DNA of 64,000 nucleotides from CADEEN01 sp963783785 (GTDB lineage Bacteria; Pseudomonadota; Gammaproteobacteria; Burkholderiales; Burkholderiaceae_C). Below, piece by piece: positions 27,669 to 38,641 of this stretch. Numbering within the stretch: position 1 is the stretch's first letter; each line of letters starts with the position of its first letter. The notes under the pieces were generated by a model. The model was not told the DNA's origin, did not search any database, and saw only the letters and a program-made list of their open reading frames with translations. The position numbers were made by a program, and so were the translations under genes. Location of the stretch: contig CAWAOQ010000013.1 of the NCBI GenBank assembly GCA_963783785.1, forward strand, positions 62,001-126,000, given 5' to 3'.

Positions 27669-30600
27669 ATGAGCGGCCTGATCCGCATCCGCGGCGCGCG
27701 ACAACACAACCTGAAGAACCTCGACCTCGACATCCGTACCGGCGAGATGACGGTGGTCACCGGCCCGAGCGGCTCGGGCAAGTCGAGTCTGGTGTTCGAC
27801 ACGCTCTACGCCGAGGGCCAGCGCCGCTATGTCGAGACCTTCTCGGCCTACGCACGGCAGTTCCTCGACCGCATGGATCGTCCGGCGGTGGATCGCGTCG
27901 ACGGCGTGCCCCCCGCCATCGCGATCGACCAGACCAACCCGGTGCGCAGCTCGCGCAGCACGGTCGGCACGATGACCGAGCTGAACGACCACCTGAAGTT
28001 GCTCTACGCGCGTGCCGCGCAACTCTATGACAGGCAGACAGCGCTGCTCGTGCGGCACGATACGCCGGAGACCATCTGCGCCGAGCTGATGGCACGGGCA
28101 GCCGCGGCCGGCGACCCGCGGCTGGTGATCACGATGCCGGTCGAGTTGCCGGCCGACACCTCGGCCGAGCAGATCGAGCAATGGCTCGCGGCGAGCGGCT
28201 TCACGCGGGTGCAGGCCGAGCGCACGATAGGCACGCGCAAGGTGCTGGACGTCGTCGTCGACCGCTTTCGTGCATCGACGGCCGAGAAGGTGCGCGTGGT
28301 CGAGGCCATCGAGCTGGCGCTCAAGCGCGGCAGCGGGCGCGTCAACGTCTACGCCCAGGCCGAGGATGGCGATGCGCAGTTGTGGCGATGGTCGACCGGG
28401 CTGCACTGCCCCGAGAGCGACCTGCGCTACAGCGATCCGCAACCGGCGCTGTTCTCGTTCAATTCGGCGTTCGGCGCCTGCGACACCTGTCGCGGTTTCG
28501 GCCGCGTGATCGGCGTCGACTTCGGTCTCGTCATCCCGGACGAGCGCAAGACCCTGCGCAACGGCGCGATCAAGACGATCCAGACCCCCGCCTGGAAGGA
28601 GTGCCAGGACGACCTGATGAAGTATGCCGGCGAGGCCGGCATCCCGCGCGACACGCCGTGGCTGCACCTGACGCCGGCGCAGCGCAGCTGGGTCATCGAC
28701 GGCTCGCCGAACTGGACCGGCAAGTGGAACCAGCAGTGGTACGGCGTGCGCCGCTTCTTCGAGTACCTGGAGAGCAAGGCCTACAAGATGCACATCCGCG
28801 TGCTCTTGTCGAAGTACCGCAGCTACACCCCGTGCACGGTGTGCGGCGGCGCGCGGCTGAAGCTCGAGGCGCTGCTGTGGCGGCTGGGCTCGAAGGCCAA
28901 TGCCGACGCCGCGCTGGCGCCGACCGAACGCTTCCTGCCGGTGGGAGCGAGTTGGACACGCGAACAACTCGAAGCGCTCGACGGCCTGGCCTTGCACGAC
29001 CTGATGCGCCTGCCGATCGACCGCCTGCGGCGCTTCTTCGACACGCTGACCTTGCCCGACGCGATGCGCGACGAGGCGCTGAAGTTGCTGCTCGACGAGA
29101 TCCGCACGCGATTGAAGTACCTGTGCGACGTCGGCATCGGCTACCTGACGCTCGACCGCCAGAGCCGCACGCTCAGCGGCGGCGAGGTCCAGCGCATCAA
29201 CCTGACCACCGCGCTCGGCACCTCGCTGGTGAACACCATGTTCGTGCTCGACGAGCCGAGCATCGGCCTGCACCCGCGCGACATGGGCCGCATCATCGAA
29301 GCCATGCACCGGCTGCGCGACGCCGGCAACACGCTGGTCGTCGTCGAGCACGACCCGGCCGTGATGCTGGCCGCCGACCGCCTGATCGACATGGGCCCCG
29401 GCCCCGGCGAGCGCGGCGGGCAGATCGTGTTCGACGGCTCGCCCGACATGGCGCGCCACGCCGACACCCTGACCGGCGCCTATCTCGGTGCGCGCAAGCA
29501 CGTCGGCAGCGGCATCAAGCGCCTGGTGACCGAGAGCACGCCGCGTCTGGTGCTCGAGGGCGCGCGCGAGCACAACCTGAAGGGCATCACGATCGAGTTC
29601 CCGCTGCTGCGGCTGGTGGCCGTGACCGGCGTGTCGGGCTCGGGCAAGAGCACGCTGATGCAGGACGTGCTGTACCCGGCGCTGGCGCGCCAGTTCGGCA
29701 AGGCGACCGAGACGCCGGGCGCCCACGATCGCTTGCTCGGCGCCGACTGGCTGAGCGACGCGGTGTTCGTCGACCAGAGCCCGATCGGCAAGACCACGCG
29801 CTCGAACCCGGCCAGCTACGTCGGCGCGTTCGACGAGATTGCGCAAGCTGTTCGCCGAGGCGCCGCTGGCACGCGAGCGCGGCTATGGCGCCGGCATGTT
29901 CAGCTTCAACGCCGGCGACGGCCGCTGCCCGACCTGCGGCGGCTCGGGCTTCGAGCATGTCGAGATGCAGTTCCTGTCAGCGACGTGTACCTGCGCTGCC
30001 CCGACTGCGACGGCCGCCGCTACCGCGCCGAATTGCTCGACGTGAAGATCGTGCGCGGCGACCGGCAACTCAGCATCGCCGACACGCTCGACCTCACCGT
30101 CAGCGAAGCCGTCAAGCTGTTCGCCGACGACCGCGAGGTGCAGCGCGTGCTGCAGCCGATCGTCGACGTCGGCCTCGAGTACGTGCGCCTGGGCCAGCCG
30201 GTGCCGACGCTGTCGGGCGGCGAGGCGCAGCGGCTGAAGCTGGCCGGCTTCCTGGCCGAGGCGATCGGCACGCCGGCCCAGCGGCTGGCGCGCAAGGGCA
30301 CGCTGTACCTGTTCGACGAGCCGACGACCGGCCTGCATTTCGACGACATCGCCAAGCTGATGCGCGCGCTGCGCAAGCTGCTCGACGCCGGGCACTCGGT
30401 GATCGTGATCGAGCACAACCTGGACGTGATCCGCGCGGCCGACTGGGTCATCGACCTCGGGCCCGAAGGGGGCGAGGCCGGCGGCGAACTGGTGTTCGCC
30501 GGCACCGCCGAAGACATTCGCCACCACGCCACCTCGCACACCGGGCGCGCGCTGGCCGATTACGAGGTGGCCCTCGGCCTGGTGCAACGCGTGGAAGAAG

Positions 30601-33384
30601 GCCGGCCGCTGCAGAGCGTCGTGCGCGCGGCCCGCCAACGCGCGCCGATCGACGAGTCGATCCGCATCGTCAATGCCCGCGAGCACAACCTGCAAGTCGC
30701 TCGACGTCTCGATCCCGCGCGGCAAGTTCAGCGTCATCACCGGGGTGTCGGGCTCGGGCAAGAGCACGCTGGCCTTCGACATCCTGTTCAACGAGGGACA
30801 GCGGCGCTACCTCGAGTCGCTGAACGCCTACGCGCGCAGCATCGTGCAGCCGGCCGGCCGGCCCGAAGTCGATGCGGTGTACGGCATCCCGCCGACCGTG
30901 GCGATCGAGCAGCGCCTGTCGCGCGGCGGGCGCAAGAGCACGGTCGCGACGACCACCGAGGTCTGGCACTTCCTGCGCCTGCTGTGGGTCAAGCTCGGTC
31001 TGCAGCATTGCGCCAAGGACGGCACCCCCGTGCGGCCGCAGAGCGCCGAGAGCATCGCCGCGCAACTGCTGCGCGATCACAAGGGCCAGCATGTCGGCCT
31101 GCTGGCGCCGCTGGTGGTCGCGCGCAAGGGCGTCTACACCGACCTCGCCAAATGGGCCAAGGCGCGCGGCCACAGCCATCTGCGCATCGACGGCGAGTTC
31201 GTCAAGGTCGACCCGTTCCCGCGCATCGACCGCTTCAAGGAACACACCATCGAGTTGCCGGTCGGTGATCTGGTCGTCGACCCGGCCAACGAGGCCGAGT
31301 TGCGCCTGGCGCTGGCCAAGGCGCTCGATCTCGGCAAGGGCGTGATGCACCTGCTGGCACCGCTCGACGGTCTGCACGCGGCAATGGCCAGTGGCGCGAG
31401 CACCGCGGCGATCGGCCGGGTGAAGGTGTTCTCGACCAAGCGCGCTTGCCCGACCTGCGGCACCAGCTATCCCGAGCTCGACCCGCGGCTGTTCTCCTAC
31501 AACAGCAAGCACGGCTGGTGTGGGCATTGCGTCGGCACCGGCCTGGCGCTGACGCGCGAGCAGCGCAAGGCGCTCGACGATTCGAAGCCGGACGACGACA
31601 ACAAGGGCCGCGAGCAGAGTTTTCCGTCGGAGGAGCCCGAGGTCGAGGGACTGGCCGGCGAGCCGTGCCCGGTCTGCGAAGGCACGCGCCTGAACGCGAC
31701 CGCGCGCGGCGTGACCTTCGACAGCCAGCCGATCGGCAGCGTGGCCGCCTGGTCGGTGCAGGCCGCACGGCGGTGGATCGCTGGCCTGCGCCTCGAAGGC
31801 CGCGATGCGGAGATCGCCCGCGACGTGGTCAGCGAAATCGCCAGCCGGCTCGAGTTCCTGGACCAGGTCGGCCTCGGTTACCTGACGCTCGACCGCGCGG
31901 CACCGACGCTGTCGGGCGGCGAGGCGCAGCGCATCCGCCTGGCGGCGCAGCTCGGCAGCAACCTGCAGGGCGTGTGCTATGTGCTCGACGAACCGACGAT
32001 CGGGCTGCACCCGCGCGACAACCGCATCCTGCTCGACGCACTCGGCACGCTGAGCGCCAAAGGCAACACGCTGGTGGTGGTCGAGCACGACGAAGACACC
32101 ATCCGCCGCGCCGACCACATCATCGACATCGGCCCCGGCGCCGGCAAGCGTGGCGGCCGGTTGGTGGCCGAGGGCAGCGTCGCGGCGCTGTCGGCGCAAA
32201 GCGATTCGGTGACCGGGCGCTTTCTGGCGCAGCCACTGCGGCATCCGCTGCAGGCGCGCCGTCCGATCGCCGCCGGCGCTGCCGCGCTCGCGTTGCACGG
32301 CGCGTCGCTGCACAACCTGCAGCGCATCGACGTGCGCATCCCGCTGCATCGGCTGGTCGCCGTGACCGGCGTCTCGGGCTCGGGCAAGAGCACGCTGGCG
32401 CGCGACGTCCTGCTGGCCAACGTGGCGGCACTGGTCGGCACGCGCGGCAGGTCGGCGTTGACGGGTTGCGCCGCGCTCGACGGCTGGCAGGCCGTGGACC
32501 GCGTGCTCGAAGTCGACCAGACACCGATCGGCAAGACGCCGCGCTCGTGCCCGGCCACCTACGTCGGCTTCTGGGACGCGATCCGCAAGCTGTTCGCCGA
32601 GACGCTCGAAGCCAAGGCCCGCGGCTATGCACCCAACCGCTTCTCGTTCAACACCGGCGAAGGCCGCTGCCCGGACTGCGAGGGCCAGGGCGTGCGCACG
32701 ATCGAGATGAGCTTCCTGCCCGACGTCAAGGTGCACTGCGACAGCTGCCACGGCAAGCGCTTCAATCCCGAGACGCTGGCGGTGAGCTGGCGCGGCAAGA
32801 GCATCGGCGACGTGCTGCGCATGGAGGTCGACGAGGCCGTGGGCTTCTTCGCGTCGATGCCGGCCATTGCCCACCCGCTGCAGTTGCTGCATGACGTGGG
32901 GCTGGGCTACCTGACGCTGGGCCAGCCGTCACCGACGCTGAGCGGCGGCGAAGCGCAACGCATCAAACTGGTCACAGAACTGAGCAAGGTTCGCGACGAC
33001 GTGACGCGAAGAGGCCGAGCCGACGGCCCCCTGACGCCTGCGGCGTCGCCCCACGAGGGGGGTCGCCCGCTCGGGGCGGCCCGGCGCGGGCTGCCGCCGC
33101 ACACGCTGTACGTGCTCGACGAGCCGACGGTCGGGCTGCACATGGCCGATGTCGAGCGCCTGATCCGCGTGCTGCACCGCCTCGTCGATGGCGGCCACAG
33201 CGTGGTCGTGATCGAGCACGACCTGGACGTGATCGCCGAGGCCGACTGGGTCATCGACCTCGGCCCCGAAGGCGGCGCCGACGGCGGCCAGGTGGTGGTG
33301 GCCGGTACGCCGGAGCAGGTGGTGGCTGCGGCCAGCCACACCGGCGCGGCGCTGGCGCCGGTGCTGGCGCGAGGCCGCCGTTAG
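27669..33384 (+). CDS. Double-length UvrA-type excinuclease ATPase (three one-base indels)
   Basis: A tandem UvrA of about 1904 residues, twice a normal UvrA, with four ABC ATPase modules. Walker A motifs are GPSGSGKSSL, GVSGSGKSTL (twice in the middle region) and GVSGSGKSTL in the last quarter. ABC signatures of the LSGGE type appear before each Walker B. Zinc CxxC pairs include CPDC, CPTCG, CPVC and CPDC. Three indels break the frame: an extra base near 29841, a missing base near 29977 (the two compensate) and an extra base near 30692. The last domain contains a non-conserved, repeat-derived insert between VTELSKVRDD and LYVLDEPTVGL. Likely a second DNA-damage recognition protein, sometimes called dimeric UvrA. 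Confidence 0.9.
33025..33095. repeat. REP-like palindromic repeat inside the uvrA-type gene
   Basis: A 70-base GC-rich palindromic segment adds about 24 residues (around PLTPAASPHEGGRPLGAARR) just before Walker B of the fourth ATPase module. Its reverse complement contains CGCCGGGCCGCCCCGAG, found exactly at 50015-50031, in the start of a permease gene. The insert keeps the frame open. Confidence 0.6.
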
Positions 33385-33902
33385 CGCTGTTCCTTCTGCA
33401 CTGCGCCGCCGGTCCCGACCGCACGCGTCATCAGCTCGACGGCACGGCACTGCAGGACGATGGCGTCGTCATGGTCGCCAAGGCGGTCGAACAGGTCCGA
33501 CACGCGCAGCAGCACGGTGATCTCCCACTGCGGGTCGGCCGAGCGCAACGCCAGTTGCGCGGCTTCGAAGCAGTGGTCCCGGGCACTGTCGCGCAGGCGC
33601 TCGGCGCCACGCGATTCGTCCTGATCGTCGAGCAGCGCGGAGCGCTCGACGGCCAGTTCGGCCAGTTCGCACAGCGCGTCCACGCTGGCATCGACCGCCG
33701 ACAGTCCACGCGCCAGTTGCAGGCCGCGCTTGGCGTACCAGACCGCGTCGGCCAATGCGCCGATCTTGCGCAGGCAACGGCTGACGTGGGCCAGGGCCTG
33801 ACTGAGCCGCGCCGGCTCGCCGGCGGCTTCGGCCGCATCGAGCGCGCTCATGGCTTCGCGCAGCGCTTCGCGCGCTGATTCGAGGATGGCGTCGGTGGTC
33901 AT
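33381..33902 (-). CDS. Hypothetical helical (TPR-like) protein
   Basis: A 173-residue soluble all-helical protein. Segments such as ALAHVSRCLRKIGALADAVW, YAKRGLQLARGL and LLRVSDLFDRLGDHDDAIVL have tetratricopeptide-like spacing. There is no signal peptide or catalytic motif. It is convergent with the uvrA-type gene and overlaps it by four bases. The start is the ATG at 33902. No function is assigned. Confidence 0.7.
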   Translation of the reverse strand: MTTDAILESAREALREAMSALDAAEAAGEPARLSQALAHVSRCLRKIGALADAVWYAKRGLQLARGLSAVDASVDALCELAELAVERSALLDDQDESRGAERLRDSARDHCFEAAQLALRSADPQWEITVLLRVSDLFDRLGDHDDAIVLQCRAVELMTRAVGTGGAVQKEQR

Positions 33903-34015
33903 GGTGGATGGATGCAGAGGGGACCGGGATGAAACACATGCTAGGCACGCCGACCTGCATTGCCCTCCCCCGGTTTCGGGGTAATCCCGTAATCACGGGG
34001 CCCTCTCGCTGTTAC

Positions 34016-34039
34016 CCGGCATGACGCAAGTCATGCCGG
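34016..34039. promoter_or_regulatory. Perfect 10-bp inverted repeat upstream of the TRAP operon
   Basis: CCGGCATGAC and GTCATGCCGG flank a GCAA tetraloop. Two smaller hairpins (CCCCG-GTTT-CGGGG and CCCGT-AATC-ACGGG) lie within 50 bases upstream. No T run follows. The site is 125 bases before dctP, so it could be an operator or a transcript-stabilising stem. The 262-base interval 33903-34164 holds no gene. Confidence 0.4.
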
Positions 34040-34164
34040 CGGGTTCGCAGCGATCGTCGACGCGCCGTCAAGGAAAACCACAGGCCGGCGCTGGTGGCCT
34101 CGCTTCGACAATCGGGCGCCGCACAACGCGGCACCTCGCCGTCTGCCCGTCCAGGAGTCCTGCC

Positions 34165-35193
34165 ATGTCCCTTTTCCGTTCGATACGCCGGCCGCTGGCC
34201 ATTGCCGCCGCCATGATCGCCACCGGCGCATCGGTCCAGGCGCAAACCGTGCTGACCGTCTCGTCGTGGCTGCCGCCGGGACATGTCCTGTCGGAGACGC
34301 AGAAGGCCTGGTGCACCGAACTCGAGCAGAAGGCGGCCGGCAAGGTTCGCTGCAATATCCTGCCGCGGGCGGTGACCGCCCGCCGGGAACGTTCGACGCG
34401 GTGCGCAACGGCCTGGCCGACCTGTCGTACACGGTGCAGGGCTACACGCCGGGGCGTTTCGTGACCACCCAGATGGCCGAGGTGCCCTTCCTCGGCAACT
34501 CGTCGGAGACGGTGTCGGTGGCCTTCCAGCGCGCCTACGGCAAGTACCCGGCGATCGCCGCCGAACACCAGGGCGCCAAGGTGATCGCGGTGTTCACCCA
34601 CGGCCCGGGCATCGTCTTCAACACCAAGCGGCGCGATCGCCAAGGCCGACGACCTGTCGGGCCTGAAGTTCCGGTCGGTGGCGGCATGGTCAACGAGATC
34701 ACCAAGGCGACTGGGCATGAACGTCACGCTCAAGCCGGCACCGGAAAGCTATGAGCTGATGTCCACCGGGGTGATGGACGGCACGCTGTTCCCGGCCGAA
34801 TCGATCGAGTCGTTCAAGATCGACAAGGTGGTCAAGTACGGCACCACCTTCCCGGGTGGCCTGTACAACACCGCGTTCGTGTTCATGATGAACCAGGCCA
34901 CCTACGACAAGTTGCCGGCCGACGTGAAGAAGGCCGTCGACGAGTTGTCGGGCGAGTACGCGGCGCGCATGTTCGGCCGCGGCTGGGACAAGGTCGATCG
35001 CCGGGGCATGGCCTTCATGCAGGCTGCCGGGGTCCAATTCACGAAGGCCGATCCGGCGTTCGTCAAGGCCGTGCAGGACAAGACCGCAGCGGTCGAGGAC
35101 AGGTGGGTCGCTGCCGCCGAAGGCAAGGGGCTGAAGGACGCGAGGAAGGTGCTGGCCGAGTTCCGCGCCGACATCAAGAAGCTGGAGAACTGA
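34165..35193 (+). CDS. dctP: TRAP transporter substrate-binding protein DctP-type (four one-base indels)
   Basis: Periplasmic solute receptor of a TRAP transporter. The signal peptide is SLFRSIRRPLAIAAAMIATG with cleavage after VQA. The body shows LTVSSWLPPGHVLSETQKAW, TFDAVRNGLADLSYTVQGYT, FPAESIESFKIDKVVKYGTT and GLYNTAFVFMMNQATYDKLP. The frame changes near 34377 (missing base), 34631 (extra), 34673 (missing) and 34709 (extra); corrected length is 342 residues. The ligand is probably a carboxylate, but the Arg anchoring the ligand lies in the damaged KFRVGGG segment. It heads the dctPQM set. Confidence 0.88.
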
Positions 35194-35239
35194 TGCTGCC
35201 CCGCCGCTGCGAAGCGGGCACCGCGGCGCGTCACCCCGC

Positions 35240-35728
35240 ATGATGCAGCGACTGCGCAACGCGCTGGAGGTGCTCTGCGGCAGCCTCGCGGCGGCGGCGC
35301 TGTTCGGCATCATGTGGCTGACGCTGGTCGACGTGGCTGGGCGCAAGGCGATCAGCACGTCGGTGACCGGCTCGCTCGAATTGACCGAGATGATGATGGT
35401 GCTGGTGATCTTCGCCGGCCTGCCACTGGTGTCGTTGCGCGGCGAGCATGTCGTGTTCGATTCGCTGGATCCGCTGCTCGCGCGTTCGATCCAGCGCGCG
35501 CAAGGGCTGGTCGTCGGCGTGATCTGCGCCGCGTTGCTGGCCGGCCTGGCGTGGCTGATGTGGACCAAGGCCGGGCAGATGATGGAGTACGGCGACACCA
35601 GCGCACAGTTGAAGATCGCGCAGGGGCCGTTCGTCTATGTGATGAGCGCGCTGTGCCTGCTGACCGCGCTGGTGCACCTGCTGCTGATCGTCGCGCCGGC
35701 CGCGCACCACCACCCCGGCGTGCAATGA
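35240..35728 (+). CDS. dctQ: TRAP transporter small permease DctQ-type
   Basis: Four-helix membrane subunit of 162 residues. Family features are LAAAALFGIMWLTLVDVAGR, TGSLELTEMMMVLVIFAGLP and the loop LVSLRGEHVVFDSLDPLL. It joins DctP and DctM into a sodium-driven importer. It starts 46 bases after dctP. The GC-rich interval after it, before dctM, is a palindromic repeat rather than a gene. Confidence 0.9.
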   Translation: MMQRLRNALEVLCGSLAAAALFGIMWLTLVDVAGRKAISTSVTGSLELTEMMMVLVIFAGLPLVSLRGEHVVFDSLDPLLARSIQRAQGLVVGVICAALLAGLAWLMWTKAGQMMEYGDTSAQLKIAQGPFVYVMSALCLLTALVHLLLIVAPAAHHHPGVQ

Positions 35729-35836
35729 GACGGCCGGTGCCAAGCTGGCACGCGCGGGCCGCGCGCCGGGCCGCTCCGAAGCCGGCCCGCACCCGCTCGC
35801 GGGACCACCCGGCGCGCTCGTCGGACGAGGGGTTCC
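35729..35836. repeat. Palindromic intergenic repeat between dctQ and dctM
   Basis: This 108-base interval contains GCCGGGCCGCTCC, GCCGGCCCGCA and CGCGGGA in the same order as the repeat at 55411-55519. The inner GCCGGGC and GCCCGGC-like units make it self-complementary. Both copies end with GAGGGG just before a start codon, so they may supply the ribosome-binding region. Confidence 0.6.
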
Positions 35837-37132
35837 GTGACCGAGGCCCTGATCGGCTTCGGCGCCATCTTCGCGTTGGCCCTGATGCGCGTGCCGCTGG
35901 CCTTTGCGATGGGCATCGTCGGCTTCGTCGGCCTCGGCCTGATACGCGGCTGGCCAGCCACCGCGGCCGGCACCGCACAAGTCGTCTACGAAACCGGCTT
36001 CGCCTACACGTTGTCGGTGGTGCCGCTGTTCATCCTGATGGGCAATTTCGTCGCCCGCGCCGGCTTGGCGCAGGAGCTGTTCCGCGCCGCCTACGCCTTC
36101 GTCGGCCATGTGCGCGGCGGGCTGGCCCATGCCACCGTGCTGGCCTGCGCCGGTTTCGGCGCGATCTGCGGCTCGTCGATCGCGACCGCAGCCACGATGA
36201 GCCAAGGTGGCCTACCCGTCGATGCGCAAGCTCGGCTACGCCGACTACCTGTCCACCGGCGTCATCGCCGCCGGCGGCACGCTGGGCATCATGATCCCGC
36301 CATCGACGATCCTGGTGATCTACGGCATCGTCACCGAGACCCACATCGGCAAACTGTTCGCCGCCGGCCTGATACCGGGCCTGCTGTGTGCGCTGCACGA
36401 TGATGGGTGCGGTGGCGTTCATCACCTGGCGCGACCCGGCCGCCGGCCCGGCCGGCGAACGCACGTCGTGGCGCGACCGGCTGGCAGCGGTGCGCGGCAT
36501 CTGGGGCGTGGCGCTGCTGGTGCTGCTGGTGTTGGGCGGGATCTACGGCGGCGTGTTCACCGCCACCGAGGGCGCCGGCATTGGCGCCTCGGGGGCATTC
36601 TTCTTCGCGCTGGCCCGCCGCACGCTCGCGCTGGCGTGTGCTCTACGAGGTGCTGGTCGAGAGCGCGCGGACGACGGCGATGCTGTTCACGATCCTGATC
36701 GCCGCAATGATGTTCGCCAACTTCGTCAATTTCACGACGATGCCGGGTGACCTGAAGGACTGGATCCTGCACCTCGGACTGCCGCCACTGGCGATCGTCG
36801 GCGCGATGATGCTGATCTACGTCGTGCTCGGCACCGTGATGGAGGAGCTGTCGATGGTGCTGCTGACGATCCCGGTGTTCTTCCCGATCGTCGTGCAACT
36901 CGGCTTCGACCCGGTCTGGTTCGGCGTGCTGATCGTGCTGGTGGTGCAGATCGGGCTGATCTCGCCGCCGGTCGGCATGAACCTGTTCGTGCTGAACTCG
37001 CTGCTCAAGGAGGTGCCGTTGGGGCAGATCTTCCGGGGCGTCTGGCTGTTCGTGCTGGCTCTCGTGGTGGCCCTGTTCACCGTGCTCGAGTTCCAGTCGC
37101 TGGCGCTCTGGCTGCCGGGGCTGATGAAGTAG
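35837..37132 (+). CDS. dctM: TRAP transporter large permease DctM-type (three one-base insertions)
   Basis: Polytopic transport channel of about 430 residues after correction. Family hallmarks are LMRVPLAFAMGIVGFVGLGL, FAYTLSVVPLFILMGNFVAR, CAGFGAICGSSIATAATM, GTLGIMIPPSTILVIYGI and the C-terminal VQIGLISPPVGMNLFVLNSL. Extra bases near 36203, 36397 and 36638 split it over three frames. Each interruption falls inside an otherwise perfect family sequence, so error is likely. The start is GTG at 35837. Confidence 0.88.
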
Positions 37133-37275
37133 CCGGTGGGCCCGGAACATTGACGCAGATCAGTCCTGCGGACCGATCTACGTAATTTCCGCTGCGCCTG
37201 GCGCGGCGCGGTCGCCCTAGCATTCGCCCATTGCGCCCGACCGACCTTTCCAAACCCGAAGCTGGAGACACCACG

Positions 37276-38248
37276 ATGAAACGCACCTTGCTGGCCACCG
37301 CTGCGCTGCTCGCTACCACCGCGGCCTTCGCCGACTACCCCGAGAAGCCAGTCATCTGGTGGTGCCGTTTGCCGCCGGCGGCCCGACCGACAAGGTCGCC
37401 CGCGATCTGGCCGAAGTGCTGCGAAAGGGCCTGAACAACCAGACCGTGATCATCGACAACGTCGGCGGCGCCGGCGGCACGCTCGGTGCGGCAACAAGGT
37501 GGCCAAGGCCGCGCCGGACGGCTACACCCTGCTGCTGCACCACATCGGCATGGCCACCTCGCCGGCGCTGTACCGCAACATGCCGTACAAGACGCTCGAC
37601 GACTTCGAGTACCTGGGCATGATCAACGAAGTGCCGATGACGCTGATCGGCCGCTCGACGCTGCCCGCCAACAACTATGCCGAGCTGGCCAAGTGGATCG
37701 AGGCCAACAAGGGCAAGATCAACCTCGCCAACGCTGGTCTCGGCGCGGCATCGCACCTGTGCGGGCTGCTGTTCCAGCAGAGCCTGAAGGTCGACATGAC
37801 GACCATCCCCTACAAGGGCACGGCGCCGGCCATGACCGACCTGCTCGGCGGCCAGGTCGACCTGATGTGCGACCAGACCACCAACACCACGCGCAGATCG
37901 AGGGCGGCAAGGTCAAGGCCTATCGCCGTCACGACGCTGAAGCCGCTGACCACGCCGGCGCTGGCCAAGCTGCCGACGCTCGACGCATCGGGCCTGAAGG
38001 GCTTCAACGTCAGCATCTGGCACGGCCTGTACGCGCCGAAGGGCACGCCGAAGGCGGCACAGGACAAGATCAATGCCGCGTTGCGCAATGCGCTGAAGGA
38101 TCCCGAGTTCATCAAGCGCCAGGAAGCGCTCGGTGCGGTGGTGATCACCGACGCGCGCCTGGCACCGGCCGAACACAAGAAGTTCGTCGAGGCCGAAATC
38201 AACAAGTGGGGGCCGGCGATCAAGGCCGCCGGGCAGTACGCCGACTGA
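37276..38248 (+). CDS. Bug/TctC-family tripartite tricarboxylate receptor (four one-base indels)
   Basis: Periplasmic binding protein of the Bug family, about 324 residues. Signal peptide KRTLLATAALLATTAAFA is followed by the family opening YPEKPV, then PFAAGGPTDKVARDLAEVLR, VGGAGGTLGA, APDGYTLLLHHIGMATSPAL and DLLGGQVDLMCDQ. Missing bases near 37351, 37489 and 37889 and an extra base near 37924 interrupt the frame. Bug receptors are often orphans in Burkholderiales; no TctAB genes are adjacent. The ligand is probably a small carboxylate but cannot be read. A terminator follows at 38351. Confidence 0.87.
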
Positions 38249-38253
38249 GGACC

Positions 38254-38269
38254 CGCAGGCGTGCCTGCG
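38254..38269 (+). other. Short stem-loop after the Bug receptor gene
   Basis: CGCAGGC-GT-GCCTGCG is a perfect seven-base hairpin six bases after the stop. No T tract follows, so it may protect the 3' end of the transcript rather than terminate it. Confidence 0.45.
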
Positions 38270-38350
38270 CACGGCTGCGTGGCTCGGGAGGGCCCGGGTT
38301 CTGCGAGGGCGCGGCCGGCAAGGCGATTGACCGCTTCGCCGAGATAGAGT

Positions 38351-38378
38351 GGGCTGCCATGGGCAGCCCTTTCTTCTG
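38351..38378 (+). terminator. Rho-independent terminator
   Basis: GGGCTGCC and GGCAGCCC form a perfect eight-base stem with an ATG loop, immediately followed by TTTCTTCT. It is well placed to end the TRAP/Bug transcription unit. Confidence 0.75.
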
Positions 38379-38385
38379 AACGACG

Positions 38386-38620
38386 ATGTCTCAGCCCCTG
38401 CTGTGCGACAGCATCACGGAGGCGATCGGTGGTGGCGCCGGTCGCATCGTCGTCAGCGGCTCGCACGGGGGCGCACCGCAGCGCCCGCATCGGCGACGCC
38501 CGCTCGACGCTCGACGACGGCGTGCTCTCGCATGTCAACGCGTGCGCCGCCGGGCTCGGTCTGGCGGTGGGGCAGCGGCTGCACGAGGCGCTGTGCGCGC
38601 GCTGTCTGCGCTGTGACAGC
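38386..38620 (+). pseudogene. Remnant of a small conserved gene, internally deleted
   Basis: The 5' part reads MSQPLLCDSITEAIGGGAGR and IVVSGSHGG. The 3' part, in another frame, reads AHRSARIGDARSTLDDGVLS and HVNACAAGLGLAVGQRLHEAL. From memory these match the two ends of a conserved proteobacterial family whose members have about 40-50 more residues between SGSHGG and SARIGDA. The joint loses that middle and shifts the frame. The function of the family is unknown to me. Confidence 0.55.
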
Positions 38621-38641
38621 GGCGCGCGACAAGCGGCGCGG

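Noticed and set aside
37133..37275. Sigma-70 promoter before the Bug receptor gene
   Set aside because: A TTGACG is present near 37151, but no acceptable -10 lies at the right distance.
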